DNA of 64,000 bases from assembly GCF_014656545.1 (NCBI RefSeq), contig NZ_BNDS01000002.1, positions 244,871 through 308,870 on the forward strand. The letters are read 5' to 3'. The translations under genes and the position numbers were made by a program. Positions 10,531 through 20,118 of this stretch are shown here, in pieces. The number at the start of each line of letters is the position of its first letter. Positions within the stretch are counted from its first letter, which is position 1. The notes beneath the pieces are model-generated. The model saw only the letters and a list, made by a program, of their open reading frames with translations. It ran no database searches and was not told the DNA's origin. This stretch comes from Neobacillus kokaensis. GTDB lineage: Bacteria > Bacillota > Bacilli > Bacillales > Cytobacillaceae.

Positions 10531-12198
10531 TTAGATGGATTCCTTTTTCGTTAATTCAATAGAGGCTGGAATAACATTATGTTTTGCCACGTTATTCACT
10601 AAGGCAGTTTCAAATACTTCATGCAGGTGCGTAACCGGAACTATATGAATACCTTCGATTTCATTTAAAATATTTTGCATATTTTCTTCCGGAATGATGA
10701 CTGTTTGTGCCCCTGCTTTCTTCGCTGCCTTTACCTTTGGATACACGCCGCCAATAGGCTTCACGTTGCCGTGGATACTGATTTCACCTGTCATAGCCAC
10801 CGTATTGTCGATTGGTATGTTATAGATGGCGGAGTAAATCCCTGTTGCCATTGCAATTCCTGCAGATGGCCCGTCAATTGGCACTCCTCCAGGGAAATTC
10901 ACGTGAATATCATAGTCATTTGCTGGTACACCCATCGAACGTAAAACGGTGATAACATTTTCAATAGAACCTCGCGCCATACTCTTGCGGCGAATTGATT
11001 TCCCCTGTCCGCCAATACTTTCCTCTTCAACAATACCAGTAATGTTAATGGTTCCTTTTTCTTTTGCCGGGATCACAGTTACTTCAATTTCAAGCAGCGC
11101 TCCCGAATTCGGACCATAAACAGCTAGTCCATTCACAAGCCCAATTTGTGCATTTTCGTTGATCATCCGTTCCATACGCGGTGTCATCTGGCTGGAATGG
11201 ATGACCCATTCAATATCTTCATCTTTGATAAAATTACGATCTTCCGTAATTGCCAAGCCTGCGGCAATTTGAATCATATTAACGGTTTCGCGGCCATTTC
11301 TTGCATATGTAGAAAGGGTATGGACACCAGATTCATTAATTTCCATATTGACCTTGGATGCGGCTTTTTTCGCTACCGTTACAATTTCCTCCTGTGTTAA
11401 ATCACGGAAAAAGACTTCCATACAGCGGGAGCGAATTGCAGGCGGTATTTCACTTGGTGTCCTTGTCGTAGCCCCAATTAAGCGGAAATCAGCCGGCAGT
11501 CCATTTTTAAAAATATCATGGATATGCGTGGGAATTTGTGTATTCTCTTCGTGATAGTAAGCACTCTCTAAATATACTTTACGGTCCTCTAGAACTTTTA
11601 ACAGCTTGTTCATTTGAATCGGATGCAGTTCCCCAATTTCATCGATGAATAAAACTCCGCCATGGGCATTTGTCACCGCCCCTTGTTTTGGCTGCGGAAT
11701 CCCCGCCTGCCCCATCGCACCTGCTCCTTGATAAATTGGATCGTGCACAGAACCAATTAATGGGTCCGCGATTCCCCGCTCGTCAAACCGGGCAGTTGTC
11801 GCATCTAATTCGATGAAAACAGATTCCCGCTTAAAAGGTGATTTCGTATTCTTTTTCGCTTCTTCTAATACTAATCTTGCTGCAGCTGTTTTTCCCACTC
11901 CCGGAGGGCCATATATGATGACATGCTGCGGGTTCGGACCGCATAAAGCTGCTTTTAATGATTTAATGCCGTCCTCTTGACCAACGATATCTTGAAAGCT
12001 TGAAGGTCTAACTTTTTCCGAAAGTGGTTCGGTTAAGGAAATAGACCTCATCTTCCGGAGCTGTTCCATTTCTTTTCGTGATTCCCGGTCGATCGAAACC
12101 TTTTGGGTCCGTTGATTTTTTAACAGATTCCAAAAATATAGTCCAATAATTATTCCAAAAAAAAGCTGTATAAATAAGGCAATCCCCGTCCAACTCAT
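10531..12198 (-). CDS. lonB: ATP-dependent protease LonB (membrane-anchored, sporulation type)
   Basis: LonB-type AAA+ protease, in B. subtilis made in the forespore. The 555-residue protein begins with a membrane segment (WTGIALFIQLFFGIIIGLYF), then a VGQEDGIKSLKAALCGP AAA+ entry, Walker [11 protein letters not shown], a Walker B LFIDEIGEL, and the Lon protease domain with the catalytic Ser in DGPSAGIAMATG and Lys in GVYPKVKAAKKAG. It lacks the N-terminal Lon substrate domain. ATG at 12198 has GGAGGAAT just upstream; longer in-frame extensions start before this site and are not supported. Confidence 0.96.
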   Translation of the reverse strand: MSWTGIALFIQLFFGIIIGLYFWNLLKNQRTQKVSIDRESRKEMEQLRKMRSISLTEPLSEKVRPSSFQDIVGQEDGIKSLKAALCGPNPQHVIIYGPPGVGKTAAARLVLEEAKKNTKSPFKRESVFIELDATTARFDERGIADPLIGSVHDPIYQGAGAMGQAGIPQPKQGAVTNAHGGVLFIDEIGELHPIQMNKLLKVLEDRKVYLESAYYHEENTQIPTHIHDIFKNGLPADFRLIGATTRTPSEIPPAIRSRCMEVFFRDLTQEEIVTVAKKAASKVNMEINESGVHTLSTYARNGRETVNMIQIAAGLAITEDRNFIKDEDIEWVIHSSQMTPRMERMINENAQIGLVNGLAVYGPNSGALLEIEVTVIPAKEKGTINITGIVEEESIGGQGKSIRRKSMARGSIENVITVLRSMGVPANDYDIHVNFPGGVPIDGPSAGIAMATGIYSAIYNIPIDNTVAMTGEISIHGNVKPIGGVYPKVKAAKKAGAQTVIIPEENMQNILNEIEGIHIVPVTHLHEVFETALVNNVAKHNVIPASIELTKKESI

Positions 12199-12262
12199 CT
12201 CAATTCCTCCTGCGCCATACTCAATTGATAATAATAAGTATTTCCTGCAGGCTGGAGGAATA

Positions 12263-12304
12263 AACAAAAAAATTTAAAAGACCCGGCAAACTTTGCCGGG
12301 TCTT
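12263..12304 (-). terminator. Intrinsic terminator after clpX
   Basis: Arms AAGACCCGGC and GCCGGGTCTT with a 7-nt loop, followed by a run of T on the minus strand; it starts 10 nt after the clpX stop. Confidence 0.9.
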
Positions 12305-12313
12305 CCATATAAA

Positions 12314-13573
12314 CTAAGCCGATTTTTCTTCTACAATCACGGTTCCATCTTCTAAAATAAGCTTCGGTACACTGTTATTTTCAACTGTCTCCTTTGTGAT
12401 AATACATTTTGTAATATCCTCACGAGATGGCAGATCAAACATGACATCCAGCATAATGCCTTCAATAATCGAGCGTAAACCGCGGGCACCTGTTTTACGT
12501 TCAATTGCTTTTTTAGCAATCTCCTGCAATGCACCTTCTTCAAATTCCAGCTCAACATCATCGATTTCAAGCATTTTTTGATATTGTTTTACAAGCGCAT
12601 TTTTTGGCTTTGTTAAAATTTCAATCAATGCTGATTCATCTAATTGCTCTAAGCTGGCAATTACCGGAAGACGACCGATAAATTCCGGAATTAAGCCAAA
12701 GCGTAATAAATCTTCAGGAAGCACTTTTGAAAGAAGCTCTTTTGAAGAAATTTCTACTTGCTTTGAATCAGAACCAAAACCAATAACCTTCTGACCTAAA
12801 CGGCGTTTAATAATTGGCTCGATACCATCAAAGGCACCGCCGCAAATAAATAAGATGTTTGTTGTATCAATTTGGATAAATTCTTGGTGCGGGTGCTTTC
12901 TGCCGCCTTGCGGAGGAACACTGGCAACCGTACCTTCTAGAATTTTTAATAATGCCTGCTGAACGCCTTCACCGGAAACATCGCGTGTAATGGAAGGGTT
13001 CTCGGATTTACGGGCAATTTTATCGATTTCATCAATATAAATAATCCCTTTTTCCGCCTTTTCTACATCGTAATCAGCAGCTTGGATTAATTTTAATAAG
13101 ATATTTTCGACATCTTCGCCAACATAACCAGCTTCTGTTAGGGAAGTCGCATCCGCAATCGCAAACGGAACATTCAGAATCCGCGCTAATGTTTGCGCTA
13201 ATAATGTTTTACCGCTTCCTGTAGGTCCAATCATACAGATATTACTTTTTGAAAGCTCCACATCATCAATTTTGCTGTTAGAATTAATGCGTTTGTAGTG
13301 ATTGTAAACGGCAACAGATAACGCCTTTTTAGCCTTATCCTGCCCAATTACATATTCATCGAGAATTTCGCAAATTTCCTTTGGCTTGGGAACATCTTTA
13401 AATTCTACTTCTTCTTCTGATCCAAGCTCTTCCTCAACGATTTCCGTACAAAGCTCGATACATTCGTCACATATATAAACTCCAGGTCCGGCTACTAATT
13501 TTCGGACTTGATCCTGGGTTTTACCACAGAACGAACATTTTAATTGTCCTTTTTCATCATTAAATTTAAACAA
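12314..13573 (-). CDS. clpX: ATP-dependent Clp protease ATP-binding subunit ClpX
   Basis: AAA+ unfoldase that feeds substrates to ClpP. The 419-residue protein begins with the C4 zinc-binding domain (Cys13, Cys16, Cys35, Cys38 in LKCSFCGK and YICDEC), followed by the AAA+ module with Walker [10 protein letters not shown] near 115, Walker [10 protein letters not shown], the pore loop GYVGEDVEN, and the ClpP-contacting IGF loop (KVIGFGSD). Start set at TTG (13573): GGGGTG is 6 nt upstream and the protein then begins MFKFN as in other Bacillus ClpX; a GTG three codons earlier overlaps the ribosome binding site. Confidence 0.96.
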   Translation of the reverse strand: MFKFNDEKGQLKCSFCGKTQDQVRKLVAGPGVYICDECIELCTEIVEEELGSEEEVEFKDVPKPKEICEILDEYVIGQDKAKKALSVAVYNHYKRINSNSKIDDVELSKSNICMIGPTGSGKTLLAQTLARILNVPFAIADATSLTEAGYVGEDVENILLKLIQAADYDVEKAEKGIIYIDEIDKIARKSENPSITRDVSGEGVQQALLKILEGTVASVPPQGGRKHPHQEFIQIDTTNILFICGGAFDGIEPIIKRRLGQKVIGFGSDSKQVEISSKELLSKVLPEDLLRFGLIPEFIGRLPVIASLEQLDESALIEILTKPKNALVKQYQKMLEIDDVELEFEEGALQEIAKKAIERKTGARGLRSIIEGIMLDVMFDLPSREDITKCIITKETVENNSVPKLILEDGTVIVEEKSA

Positions 13574-13875
13574 ACCTTTCACCCCTTGAAACTAAGATCC
13601 CATTATTATAAATCGGTTTCACTAACAGAATATTGATTGAATAGTATGTATTTTGCATTGTATCACATTTAGTCAATAGACCGGAAATAAAAAGCTTTAT
13701 TGTTATATGTTAGCGCTGTTTGTGAAAACTCGATTTAAAAATAATGTACTCATTAATCTTAGCCATATTTTTTAAAAATAAATCTTAAATTTCTTGGAAT
13801 TATTAATTCGCTTTGGAATTTCATTTTTCCTGCCTATTGTTAAAAATGTTCCCTGATCTAATTATAATATGTAAT
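13574..13875. other. AT-rich clpX-tig intergenic stretch, no gene seen
   Basis: About 300 bp without a supported open reading frame. It must hold the clpX promoter: on the minus strand TACAAT occurs at about 13655 but with no convincing -35, and TTGACT lies only 8 bp from it. A TATAAT-like box also occurs near 13865. Confidence 0.4.
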
Positions 13876-13920
13876 TCAAAAAATGTATAAAACAAGGCAC
13901 GACTAAATATCGTGCCTTGT
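13876..13920 (-). terminator. Intrinsic terminator after tig
   Basis: An 11-bp perfect stem (ACAAGGCACGA with TCGTGCCTTGT) and 7-nt loop is followed by TTTTATACATTTTTT on the minus strand, 13 nt after the tig stop. Trigger factor is therefore transcribed apart from clpX. Confidence 0.92.
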
Positions 13921-13933
13921 GGGAATATAATCA

Positions 13934-15211
13934 TTACTTCTTATTTGCGATAAGAAATTCTACTGCTTTTTGAAGTTTAAGATCGCCTTTGATACCTTCA
14001 GTACCGCCAAGAGCAGCTTTGATGTTATCAGCTGTCATGTTGTACATTGCAGCCATTTTTTCAAGTTCAGCATTAACATCTTCATCAGTAGCTTCAATGT
14101 TTTCTGCTTTTGCAATTGCTTCTAGAGTTAAGTTGATTTTCACACGCTTTCCAGCTTCTTCTTTCATTTGTTCACGAAGAGCCTTCTCATCTTGACCTGA
14201 GAATTGGAAGTAAAGCTCAAGGTTCATACCTTGCATTTGCAAGCGCTGTTCGAACTCTTGCATCATACGGTTTACTTCGTTTTCAATCATAACTTCCGGA
14301 ATTTCAACTTCCGTATTGTCAGCAGCTTTTTCTACAAGTGAATCTCTTAGGTGGTGTTCTGCTTCATGCTTTTTGCTGTCTTCTAAACGAGTTTTGATTT
14401 TCTCTTTTAATGCATCTAATGTTTCCACTTCTTCGTCAACATCTTTTGCAAACTCGTCATCTAACGCTGGTAGTTCTTTTCCTTTAATTTCATGAACAGT
14501 AACCTTAAAGGTTGCTGGTTTGCCTGCAAGTTCAGCAGCATGATATTCTTCAGGGAATGATACTTCCACATCTTTAGATTCGCCAGCAGCTACGCCAACA
14601 AGCTGTTCTTCAAAGCCAGGGATGAATGAATTAGAACCAAGCTCAAGTGAATAATTTTCAGCTTTGCCGCCTTCAAATGCTTCGCCATCAACGAAACCTT
14701 CAAAGTCGATCACAACTGTATCACCGTTTTCAGCCGTTCCTTCTTCTTTTACTACAAGCTCAGCCTGACGACCTTGTAATGTTTCAAGCTCTTTTTGAAC
14801 ATCTTCATCTGTAACAGCAGAATCTATTTCTTCAATTTCAAGACCTTTGTACTCGCCTAATTTCACTTCAGGCTTAACAGTTACAGTTGCTTTGAAAATT
14901 AATTCTTTTCCTTTTTCCATTTGCTCAATGTCGATTTCAGGACGATCTACAGGCTCAATTCCTGTTTCTTCGATTGCATCGCCATATGCTTCTGGAAGAA
15001 TAATATCAAGTGCATCTTGATAAAGTGATTCTACACCGAAACGCTGTTCAAACATTCCACGAGGTACTTTCCCTTTACGGAATCCTGGTACATTTACTTG
15101 TTTAACAACTTTTTGGAATGCCGCATCTAAGCCTTTGTTAACTGTTTCAGCGCTAACTTCAACTGTAAGAACGCCGCGGTTCCCTTCTAACTTTTCCCAT
15201 TTTGCAGTCAT
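13934..15211 (-). CDS. tig: Trigger factor (ribosome-associated chaperone, PPIase)
   Basis: Binds near the ribosome exit tunnel and folds nascent chains; also a peptidyl-prolyl isomerase. The 425 residues comprise the N-terminal ribosome-binding domain with the signature [19 protein letters not shown] (about 43-61), the FKBP domain starting at [15 protein letters not shown] (about 160), and a long helical, acidic C-terminal domain. ATG at 15211 has GGAGGG 7 nt upstream; an in-frame start six codons earlier precedes that site. Confidence 0.97.
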   Translation of the reverse strand: MTAKWEKLEGNRGVLTVEVSAETVNKGLDAAFQKVVKQVNVPGFRKGKVPRGMFEQRFGVESLYQDALDIILPEAYGDAIEETGIEPVDRPEIDIEQMEKGKELIFKATVTVKPEVKLGEYKGLEIEEIDSAVTDEDVQKELETLQGRQAELVVKEEGTAENGDTVVIDFEGFVDGEAFEGGKAENYSLELGSNSFIPGFEEQLVGVAAGESKDVEVSFPEEYHAAELAGKPATFKVTVHEIKGKELPALDDEFAKDVDEEVETLDALKEKIKTRLEDSKKHEAEHHLRDSLVEKAADNTEVEIPEVMIENEVNRMMQEFEQRLQMQGMNLELYFQFSGQDEKALREQMKEEAGKRVKINLTLEAIAKAENIEATDEDVNAELEKMAAMYNMTADNIKAALGGTEGIKGDLKLQKAVEFLIANKK

Positions 15212-15376
15212 ACTGTTTCCCTCCAACATCTATTTCATTTCATTCGTTACGAATCAAATTCGTGGAAATGTCCTTGTCCAGCAAGTCATGTCCCATTTTT
15301 TAATGTAAAATATATATTTTTACACAATGCAACCCCTACATTATACCACAGGATTTGTTTCTTTCAACAGCCTAGG

Positions 15377-16402
15377 TTATAGATTGGGATAAGAAATTTT
15401 CTCAATTAATTCAATTTGGCTTTTCGCCTGCTCAACTTCTTCAGATTCAGCCTCGTATTCCTCAGCTAGTTCAGTTATATCCGATTCAATTCCATGGTAA
15501 TCGTCAGCCAGTAAATGAAAGGCAGCAGCCCAGGCAGCAGCGCTTTCCGGCTCTAACTCCATCGGATAACTAATGAAAAAAGTGCGCTCTACTAACGACA
15601 TGATATTTTCATAAAGGACTGGATTCGTGCTTTCAAGCCGATTCCCTATTGCCGCTTTTACCTTAAGCATTTTGGGCTGTTCCTTAATTTCCGGAAGCTC
15701 AGTTGGTACTACTTTTTGTACAGCAGCAAATTTTTTGAACGTAATAGTTCTGTCAATTTCTTGTTCTTTTAACAAGGTTAACAGAATTGTTTTGAGAAAT
15801 GCATGCCCGGATTCCGCCTTTAAGTATTCTTCTATTTCATTAATAAAAGGACGGATATTTTTGTCAGCCAGGCTTGATATTAACATCATTTGTTCGTTAA
15901 GATTATTTTGCGAAAAAAGTCCAAGCTCTTGATCATTAATACTAGAATCTGTTGATTCGACTAGATCCTGATTATGATTTAACGTCATTTTTTGGCTGAA
16001 TTGCAGGATGGTGAGAAAATGGTCATACTTTTCAGGCGGTACTTCTTTTTCATCCAGCAGGGCCTCTATTGTTGTTATAATTTCCTGATACTCGTGGAGC
16101 TGAATCAGTACCGTTAAATACAAATCGACCATTTGAAAATAGTCACCGATCCCTTTATGAAGTATCTCTCTTGCAAGTACCTTTGCCTTTTGGAAAGCCC
16201 CTGCTTCGAAATAAGCCATCACCAATCCTATTAAAATTTCTTCCTTGTCCGGGTCGTGTTCCCGTGCCTCCTCAAGGAGATAAATTGCATCATTAAATTT
16301 TTTATTATGAAGGCTTTCTATCCCTTTGTCTGTTAATCTTTTTTCGATTCCGGGGAAGAATACCACGTTATCTTTTCTCTTGACGCGTTCCCTTTTTTTC
16401 AT
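15377..16402 (-). CDS. ysoA: TPR-repeat protein YsoA
   Basis: A soluble protein of 341 residues with tetratricopeptide-like helix pairs in its first half (LTDKGIESLHNKKFNDAIYLLEEA, then the EEILIGLVMAYFEAGAF stretch) and a very acidic C-terminus with many Glu. A basic N-terminus (KKRERVKRKD) precedes the repeats. No catalytic motif is visible. Position just upstream of tig is as in B. subtilis, where ysoA has no settled function. TPR units suggest a scaffold for a protein partner. Confidence 0.85.
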   Translation of the reverse strand: MKKRERVKRKDNVVFFPGIEKRLTDKGIESLHNKKFNDAIYLLEEAREHDPDKEEILIGLVMAYFEAGAFQKAKVLAREILHKGIGDYFQMVDLYLTVLIQLHEYQEIITTIEALLDEKEVPPEKYDHFLTILQFSQKMTLNHNQDLVESTDSSINDQELGLFSQNNLNEQMMLISSLADKNIRPFINEIEEYLKAESGHAFLKTILLTLLKEQEIDRTITFKKFAAVQKVVPTELPEIKEQPKMLKVKAAIGNRLESTNPVLYENIMSLVERTFFISYPMELEPESAAAWAAAFHLLADDYHGIESDITELAEEYEAESEEVEQAKSQIELIEKISYPNL

Positions 16403-16544
16403 AACATTAATCCGCCCTTTTGGCTATTTGATGAAATTTAGTTTAGCATTTTTGAGCGGAAAAGTGAAACCTGTATTGAGCGAGAATCGAGCTATGATGC
16501 TTGGGGACATGGGCATAGGAGCAGCTTGTCCTGTTTTTAAGGTC

Positions 16545-16574
16545 AATGAAAAAAACCCACCAACTATGGTGAGT
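16545..16574 (-). terminator. Terminator of the tRNA-Arg gene
   Basis: An 8-bp stem (ACTCACCA with TGGTGGGT) and 4-nt loop precede TTTTTT on the minus strand, 22 nt beyond the tRNA CCA end. No recognisable gene lies between here and ysoA (16403-16544). Confidence 0.8.
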
Positions 16575-16595
16575 TTAAAAGTCTGGTATGTAGTA

Positions 16596-16672
16596 TGGCG
16601 TCCCAGGAGAGATTCGAACTCCCGACCGTACGCTTAGAAGGCGTATGCTCTATCCGGCTGAGCTACTGGGAC
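16596..16672 (-). tRNA. tRNA-Arg (anticodon UCU)
   Basis: A 77-nt cloverleaf on the minus strand. The acceptor GTCCCAG pairs with CTGGGAC, the D arm is AGCTCAGCCGGATAGAGC, the anticodon stem TACGC/GCGTA encloses the loop CTTCTAA with anticodon TCT (reads AGA/AGG), and the T loop carries GGTTCGAATC-type GAGTTCGAATCTC. The 3' CCA is encoded. A terminator follows. It is a single tRNA gene and a possible integration site, but no integrase or duplicated end is nearby. Confidence 0.97.
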
Positions 16673-16758
16673 ATGGTAAGTTGTTTATCAAGGACAAGAT
16701 TTATTATATTATCGCACTACCTAAAAGTCAACAGCTTTTTTATTATTTTTTTAAAACT

Positions 16759-16780
16759 AACGGGGGACGCTTCCCCCGTT
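16759..16780 (-). terminator. Terminator after ysnB
   Basis: A perfect 8-bp stem (AACGGGGG with CCCCCGTT) with a 6-nt loop is followed by TTTTAAAAAAATAATAAAAAA on the minus strand; it begins at the ysnB stop codon. The poor U tract makes it weaker than its neighbours. Confidence 0.7.
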
Positions 16781-17295
16781 CATTTTCTTAGTTCAAATTC
16801 GCTTGCCAAGCCTGCGATCTGCCGTCCGTTTGATTCATAAACTGACATTTTGACTACATTGTCCAGCAGCTCAAGAATAACATATGTTTTTTCAGCACGT
16901 CCTCGCGGCATACGGATGCTGCCGGGATTAACAAATAAAGTGCCGTCTACGACCTCTGCCCCTAATACATGTGAATGCCCGAAGCAAACGATATCAGCGC
17001 CGACTTCCTGTGCTTTATATTTTAAACTCATTAACGATGATTTCACAGACTGCCGATGCCCATGAGTAATATAGAATTTTTTACCGGCCACATCGGAAAT
17101 CAGTTCATCTGGAAAACTTCCAAAATCACAATTCCCGGCTACAGTAAAATAACCAGATATGGCTTTATTATCTGGCATCAGCTGTGAATCACCGCAATGA
17201 ATCAGTAAATCTACCTCTTGAAGATGCCTTTCTCTAATAGCTTCGAGTTCCTTCGTTAATCCATGACTATCACTGACAATAAGCACCTTACTCAT
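16780..17295 (-). CDS. ysnB: Metallophosphoesterase YsnB (YfcE/MJ0936 type)
   Basis: A 171-residue single-domain calcineurin-like phosphoesterase. Metal ligands are seen in order: DSHG (about 9-12), HCGDSQ (33-38), AGNCD (52-56), ITHGHR (75-80) and FGHSH (105-109). Such proteins cleave phosphodiesters in vitro; the natural substrate is unknown. The ATG overlaps the end of rdgB by four bases, giving the conserved rph-rdgB-ysnB order of Bacillus. Confidence 0.93.
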   Translation of the reverse strand: MSKVLIVSDSHGLTKELEAIRERHLQEVDLLIHCGDSQLMPDNKAISGYFTVAGNCDFGSFPDELISDVAGKKFYITHGHRQSVKSSLMSLKYKAQEVGADIVCFGHSHVLGAEVVDGTLFVNPGSIRMPRGRAEKTYVILELLDNVVKMSVYESNGRQIAGLASEFELRK

Positions 17296-17903
17296 GAGTT
17301 ATCAGCTCTTTCCAGAAGGGAATCGAGCACTTCATCTAATTTCTTCAATGCATTGGCGCGGTGGCTGATTTTATTTTTATCATCAGAAGAAAGTTCGGCC
17401 ATGGACGCACCTTTGTCTGGAACTAAAAATATCGGATCATAGCCAAATCCATTGGTTCCTCTTCGTTCCTCAAGAATCCGTCCCTCACAGGTGCCTGCCA
17501 CCGTGAAAGTTTCCTGCCCTGGAACAGCAACTGCAAGGGCACAGTAGAACCTTGCCGTCCTATTCTCCTCTGGGACCCCATTTAGTTCTGTTAACACTTT
17601 ATCTATATTTTTTTCGTCGTTTTTAGGTTCGCCTGCGTAACGGGCAGAATAAATACCAGGTCTGCCTTCTAAGGCGTCAATCATCAGCCCTGAATCATCA
17701 CCAATGACCATTTTATGTAATGCTTTAGAAACTGCTTCTGCTTTTAACACAGCATTTTCCTCAAACGTTGATCCAGTCTCCTCTACCTCTGGAAATTCCG
17801 GAAAATCCAGCAAAGTTTTCACTGCAATTCCTCGCGGAGAAAAAATATGCTCAAATTCTCTCGCTTTTCCGGGATTTTTTGTAGCAATAATAACTTCTTT
17901 CAT
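17292..17903 (-). CDS. rdgB: Non-canonical purine NTP pyrophosphatase (dITP/XTP, RdgB/HAM1)
   Basis: Removes ITP, dITP and XTP from the nucleotide pool. The 203-residue protein opens with the family signature [14 protein letters not shown] and has [18 protein letters not shown] and the [11 protein letters not shown] substrate loop. Start set at ATG 17903, which has AGAGGGG upstream and gives the usual length; an in-frame extension upstream would run into a repeat array. It lies downstream of rph, as in most Firmicutes (B. subtilis ysnA). Confidence 0.95.
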   Translation of the reverse strand: MKEVIIATKNPGKAREFEHIFSPRGIAVKTLLDFPEFPEVEETGSTFEENAVLKAEAVSKALHKMVIGDDSGLMIDALEGRPGIYSARYAGEPKNDEKNIDKVLTELNGVPEENRTARFYCALAVAVPGQETFTVAGTCEGRILEERRGTNGFGYDPIFLVPDKGASMAELSSDDKNKISHRANALKKLDEVLDSLLERADNS

Positions 17904-17958
17904 TGTAAACCCCTCTTTTTTTATTAAAATAGGATAATTTATATGCATTTTATAAAAT

Positions 17959-18060
17959 ATATCTGCGGGTTTAAGCTAGATATCTGCGAGTTTGACCAAG
18001 ATATCTGCGACTTTGACAATATATCTGCGAGTTTTGCTATTTTATCTACAACTTTAAAAT
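17959..18060. repeat. Helically phased short-repeat array (locus 2, ATCTGCGA core)
   Basis: ATCTGCGA-type cores begin at 17961, 17982, 18003, 18023 and 18044 (the last is degenerate, ATCTACA), steps of 21, 21, 20 and 21 bp. Each core is followed by a GTTTGA-like AT stretch. The array fills the rph-rdgB gap inside what should be one transcript. One plus-strand frame reads as heptads (ICxFDxD), but it is antisense to the operon and has no ribosome binding site. The core differs by one base from the ATCGGCGA arrays at 42.7 and 43.9 kb. Confidence 0.8.
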
Positions 18061-18076
18061 CTCTTATTTCACTACC

Positions 18077-18832
18077 CTATTTCTTCCTGCGCCCTTCAAT
18101 CTTTTTCGTAATCTCTTCACCTAGGGCCGCCTTTTGTTGCTCAAATAGTTCCATAAGTCCTTCCTGGGCAGCATGCAATAAACCTTGCAGCTGTTCATAG
18201 GAAAATGTCGATTCTTCGCCCGTACCTTGTAATTCGACAAATTCACCACTGCCAGTCATCACCACGTTCATATCAACATGGGCTTTAGAGTCCTCAGCAT
18301 AATTTAAATCTAAAACAGCTTGCTCATCCTTTAGAATTCCCACACTGGTTGCAGCTAAGTAATCAGTGATTGGGAATTTCGCTAGCGAGCGTTTTTCAGC
18401 CAGTCCGTTTAAAGCCAATGTCATGGCTACAAATGCACCCGTAATGGAGGCAGTTCTTGTGCCGCCGTCCGCTTGAATGACATCACAATCAATCCAGACA
18501 GTTCGTTCTCCAATTGCTCCTAGGTCGACTACTGCCCGTAACGAGCGGCCAATTAATCGCTGAATTTCCATTGTTCTGCCGGAAACCTTGCCTTTAGAGG
18601 ATTCACGGATATTTCGCGTTTCAGTAGCCCGCGGGAGCATCGAATATTCAGCTGTAATCCAGCCTTTTCCCTCTCCTCTCATAAAAGGAGGGACTCGGTC
18701 CTCAATACTGGCCGAACAAATTACCTTCGTATTTCCTACCGATATGAGTACCGAGCCTTCCGGGTGCATTAAATAATTCGTTTCAATATGTATCGGTCTT
18801 AATTGCAGCGGTTCTCTTCCATCAACACGCAC
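18077..18832 (-). CDS. rph: Ribonuclease PH
   Basis: Phosphorolytic 3'-to-5' exoribonuclease that trims tRNA 3' ends. The 251-residue protein has the hallmark [31 protein letters not shown], and the [20 protein letters not shown] phosphate site. Start set at GTG 18832, because AAGGAGG is 8 nt upstream and the protein then begins MRVDGRE as in the family; an ATG six codons earlier contains the ribosome binding site itself. Confidence 0.96.
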   Translation of the reverse strand: MRVDGREPLQLRPIHIETNYLMHPEGSVLISVGNTKVICSASIEDRVPPFMRGEGKGWITAEYSMLPRATETRNIRESSKGKVSGRTMEIQRLIGRSLRAVVDLGAIGERTVWIDCDVIQADGGTRTASITGAFVAMTLALNGLAEKRSLAKFPITDYLAATSVGILKDEQAVLDLNYAEDSKAHVDMNVVMTGSGEFVELQGTGEESTFSYEQLQGLLHAAQEGLMELFEQQKAALGEEITKKIEGRRKK

Positions 18833-18870
18833 AATGTTTTCCTCCTTCATTCCAAAGCACTTTTTTTACT

Positions 18871-18908
18871 AAATAAGAAAGAGGCTGTGCAAAAGCCAAC
18901 CTCTCTCA
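18871..18908 (-). terminator. Terminator between gerM and rph
   Basis: A 7-bp stem (AGAGGTT with AGCCTCT) is followed by TTTCTTATTT on the minus strand, after gerM. Moderate strength. Confidence 0.65.
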
Positions 18909-18939
18909 GTCCATTATATAGTATATCAAAAATACTTTT

Positions 18940-19980
18940 TTAAAAACTACCTGTATTGACTTTTTCTGGACGCGTTACAGGTTCAGAAAGCTTTTTCCCT
19001 TGTTCGTTCTTTATTTCAGCCTTGCCCTTCACCTGGACTGCTACTTTTTCAATTCCTTTTTGCTCAGTTAACGTGAGGACAAGAGCATCAAGCAGGTGCT
19101 GGGAAATCACTTTTTCCTCAAAACTGCCATAAACATTCTCATCAAAGTTTAATGTAACCTTGCCATCCTCGTATTTCGGTTGATTAAGCAGTTTTACATC
19201 TGGCATAAATTCAGAAACGAGGTTTGATTTTTCGCTTGGTCCTTTAATTAACTCATTAACAGCGGCAGCAACGTTATCTTTTTGGTTATTGCTGACCCTG
19301 CGGGTAACTGGAACGTAGTAATATGCATTCTCTTCGCCGCCAATGAAGTAAACAGTCACTTGCTTCGTATTGGTAATATCCGTAACATCTGCTGTATCAA
19401 AGTTAATCCCGGAAGCCCTTGAGAGGTTTTCGTTAATTGGGGTACCCTTGACAGGCATTTCTGTTAATTCATGACCATTCATTTTAAGTTTTACTGAGTT
19501 TACATTATCAAATTGAGTCAGTGTCCAAGTAACGGATTGAAGAATTCTCATCTCATCTTCAGGCTGGTAGTTTTTAAATTCCTTTGAAAAATTAACTGTT
19601 GCCACACCATCCTTAATATCTACAGAAAGGTCTGTGGACTCAGGTAAAACCGCCCTGAATCCATTTGGAATCATGTCCGTGACGGGACCACCTGCAACTA
19701 AATATTGGAGAGCTTGTGCTGCAACAGATTTAGTTCTTGGCAGGTTTAGTGTCTGCGGTACTACATAGCCGCTTTTATCAATCAGGTACAGTTCCGTTTT
19801 AATCGTTTTTTCAGCTTTTTCTGCCGGCTGCTTCTCGCTTTCTTTTTGATCAGTGACTGATATTGTTTTCGGCGGATCGATTTTCTGCTTTGTTTCACCG
19901 CCTAATAGACCGCATCCGGACAACATGATGGTCGAAGTAAGTACAGTGTATCCCAGGATTTTCCCCTTATGTTTAAACAT
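18940..19980 (-). CDS. gerM: Spore germination lipoprotein GerM
   Basis: A 346-residue exported lipoprotein needed in B. subtilis for normal cortex synthesis and germination. The signal peptide ends in the lipobox LSGC (Cys about 22). Two tandem GerMN domains follow: one around KTELYLIDKSGYVVP, the other around TVYFIGGEENAYYYVP; each contains an ALQYLVAGG / AVNELIKGP motif. Start set at ATG 19980 with GGGGGGA 6 nt upstream, which gives a proper signal peptide; an upstream in-frame extension would not. Between racE and rph as in B. subtilis. Confidence 0.93.
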   Translation of the reverse strand: MFKHKGKILGYTVLTSTIMLSGCGLLGGETKQKIDPPKTISVTDQKESEKQPAEKAEKTIKTELYLIDKSGYVVPQTLNLPRTKSVAAQALQYLVAGGPVTDMIPNGFRAVLPESTDLSVDIKDGVATVNFSKEFKNYQPEDEMRILQSVTWTLTQFDNVNSVKLKMNGHELTEMPVKGTPINENLSRASGINFDTADVTDITNTKQVTVYFIGGEENAYYYVPVTRRVSNNQKDNVAAAVNELIKGPSEKSNLVSEFMPDVKLLNQPKYEDGKVTLNFDENVYGSFEEKVISQHLLDALVLTLTEQKGIEKVAVQVKGKAEIKNEQGKKLSEPVTRPEKVNTGSF

Positions 19981-20087
19981 ATTTTTCCCCCCAAAGACAG
20001 TTTGTACTATCATATATACGAGCCTATGAAAAAAATTAGACCGCATTCAGAAAGAAAAATTGGACAAAACTATCATTTTTTTTAAAA

Positions 20088-20118
20088 AAATAACCTCCTT
20101 AATGAAAGGAGGTTATTG
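20088..20118 (-). terminator. Terminator after racE
   Basis: A 12-bp perfect stem (AATAACCTCCTT with AAGGAGGTTATT) with a 5-nt loop, followed by TTTTTTT on the minus strand. It overlaps the last codons of racE. Confidence 0.92.

Noticed and set aside
16495..16540. GGACA...TGTCC inverted pair before the tRNA terminator as a structured RNA
   Set aside because: Only a 5-6 bp stem with a long loop and no conserved pattern I can name.
16596..16672. tRNA-Arg as an integration site of a mobile element
   Set aside because: No integrase, no duplicated tRNA end and no foreign composition on either side.
16595..16840. 81-codon plus-strand frame after ysoA
   Set aside because: Its sequence is the complement of tRNA-Arg and the ysnB terminator; reading frame is fortuitous.
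17943..18200. Open frame across locus 2 as a small protein
   Set aside because: Antisense to rph, no Shine-Dalgarno, translation is the array's heptads.
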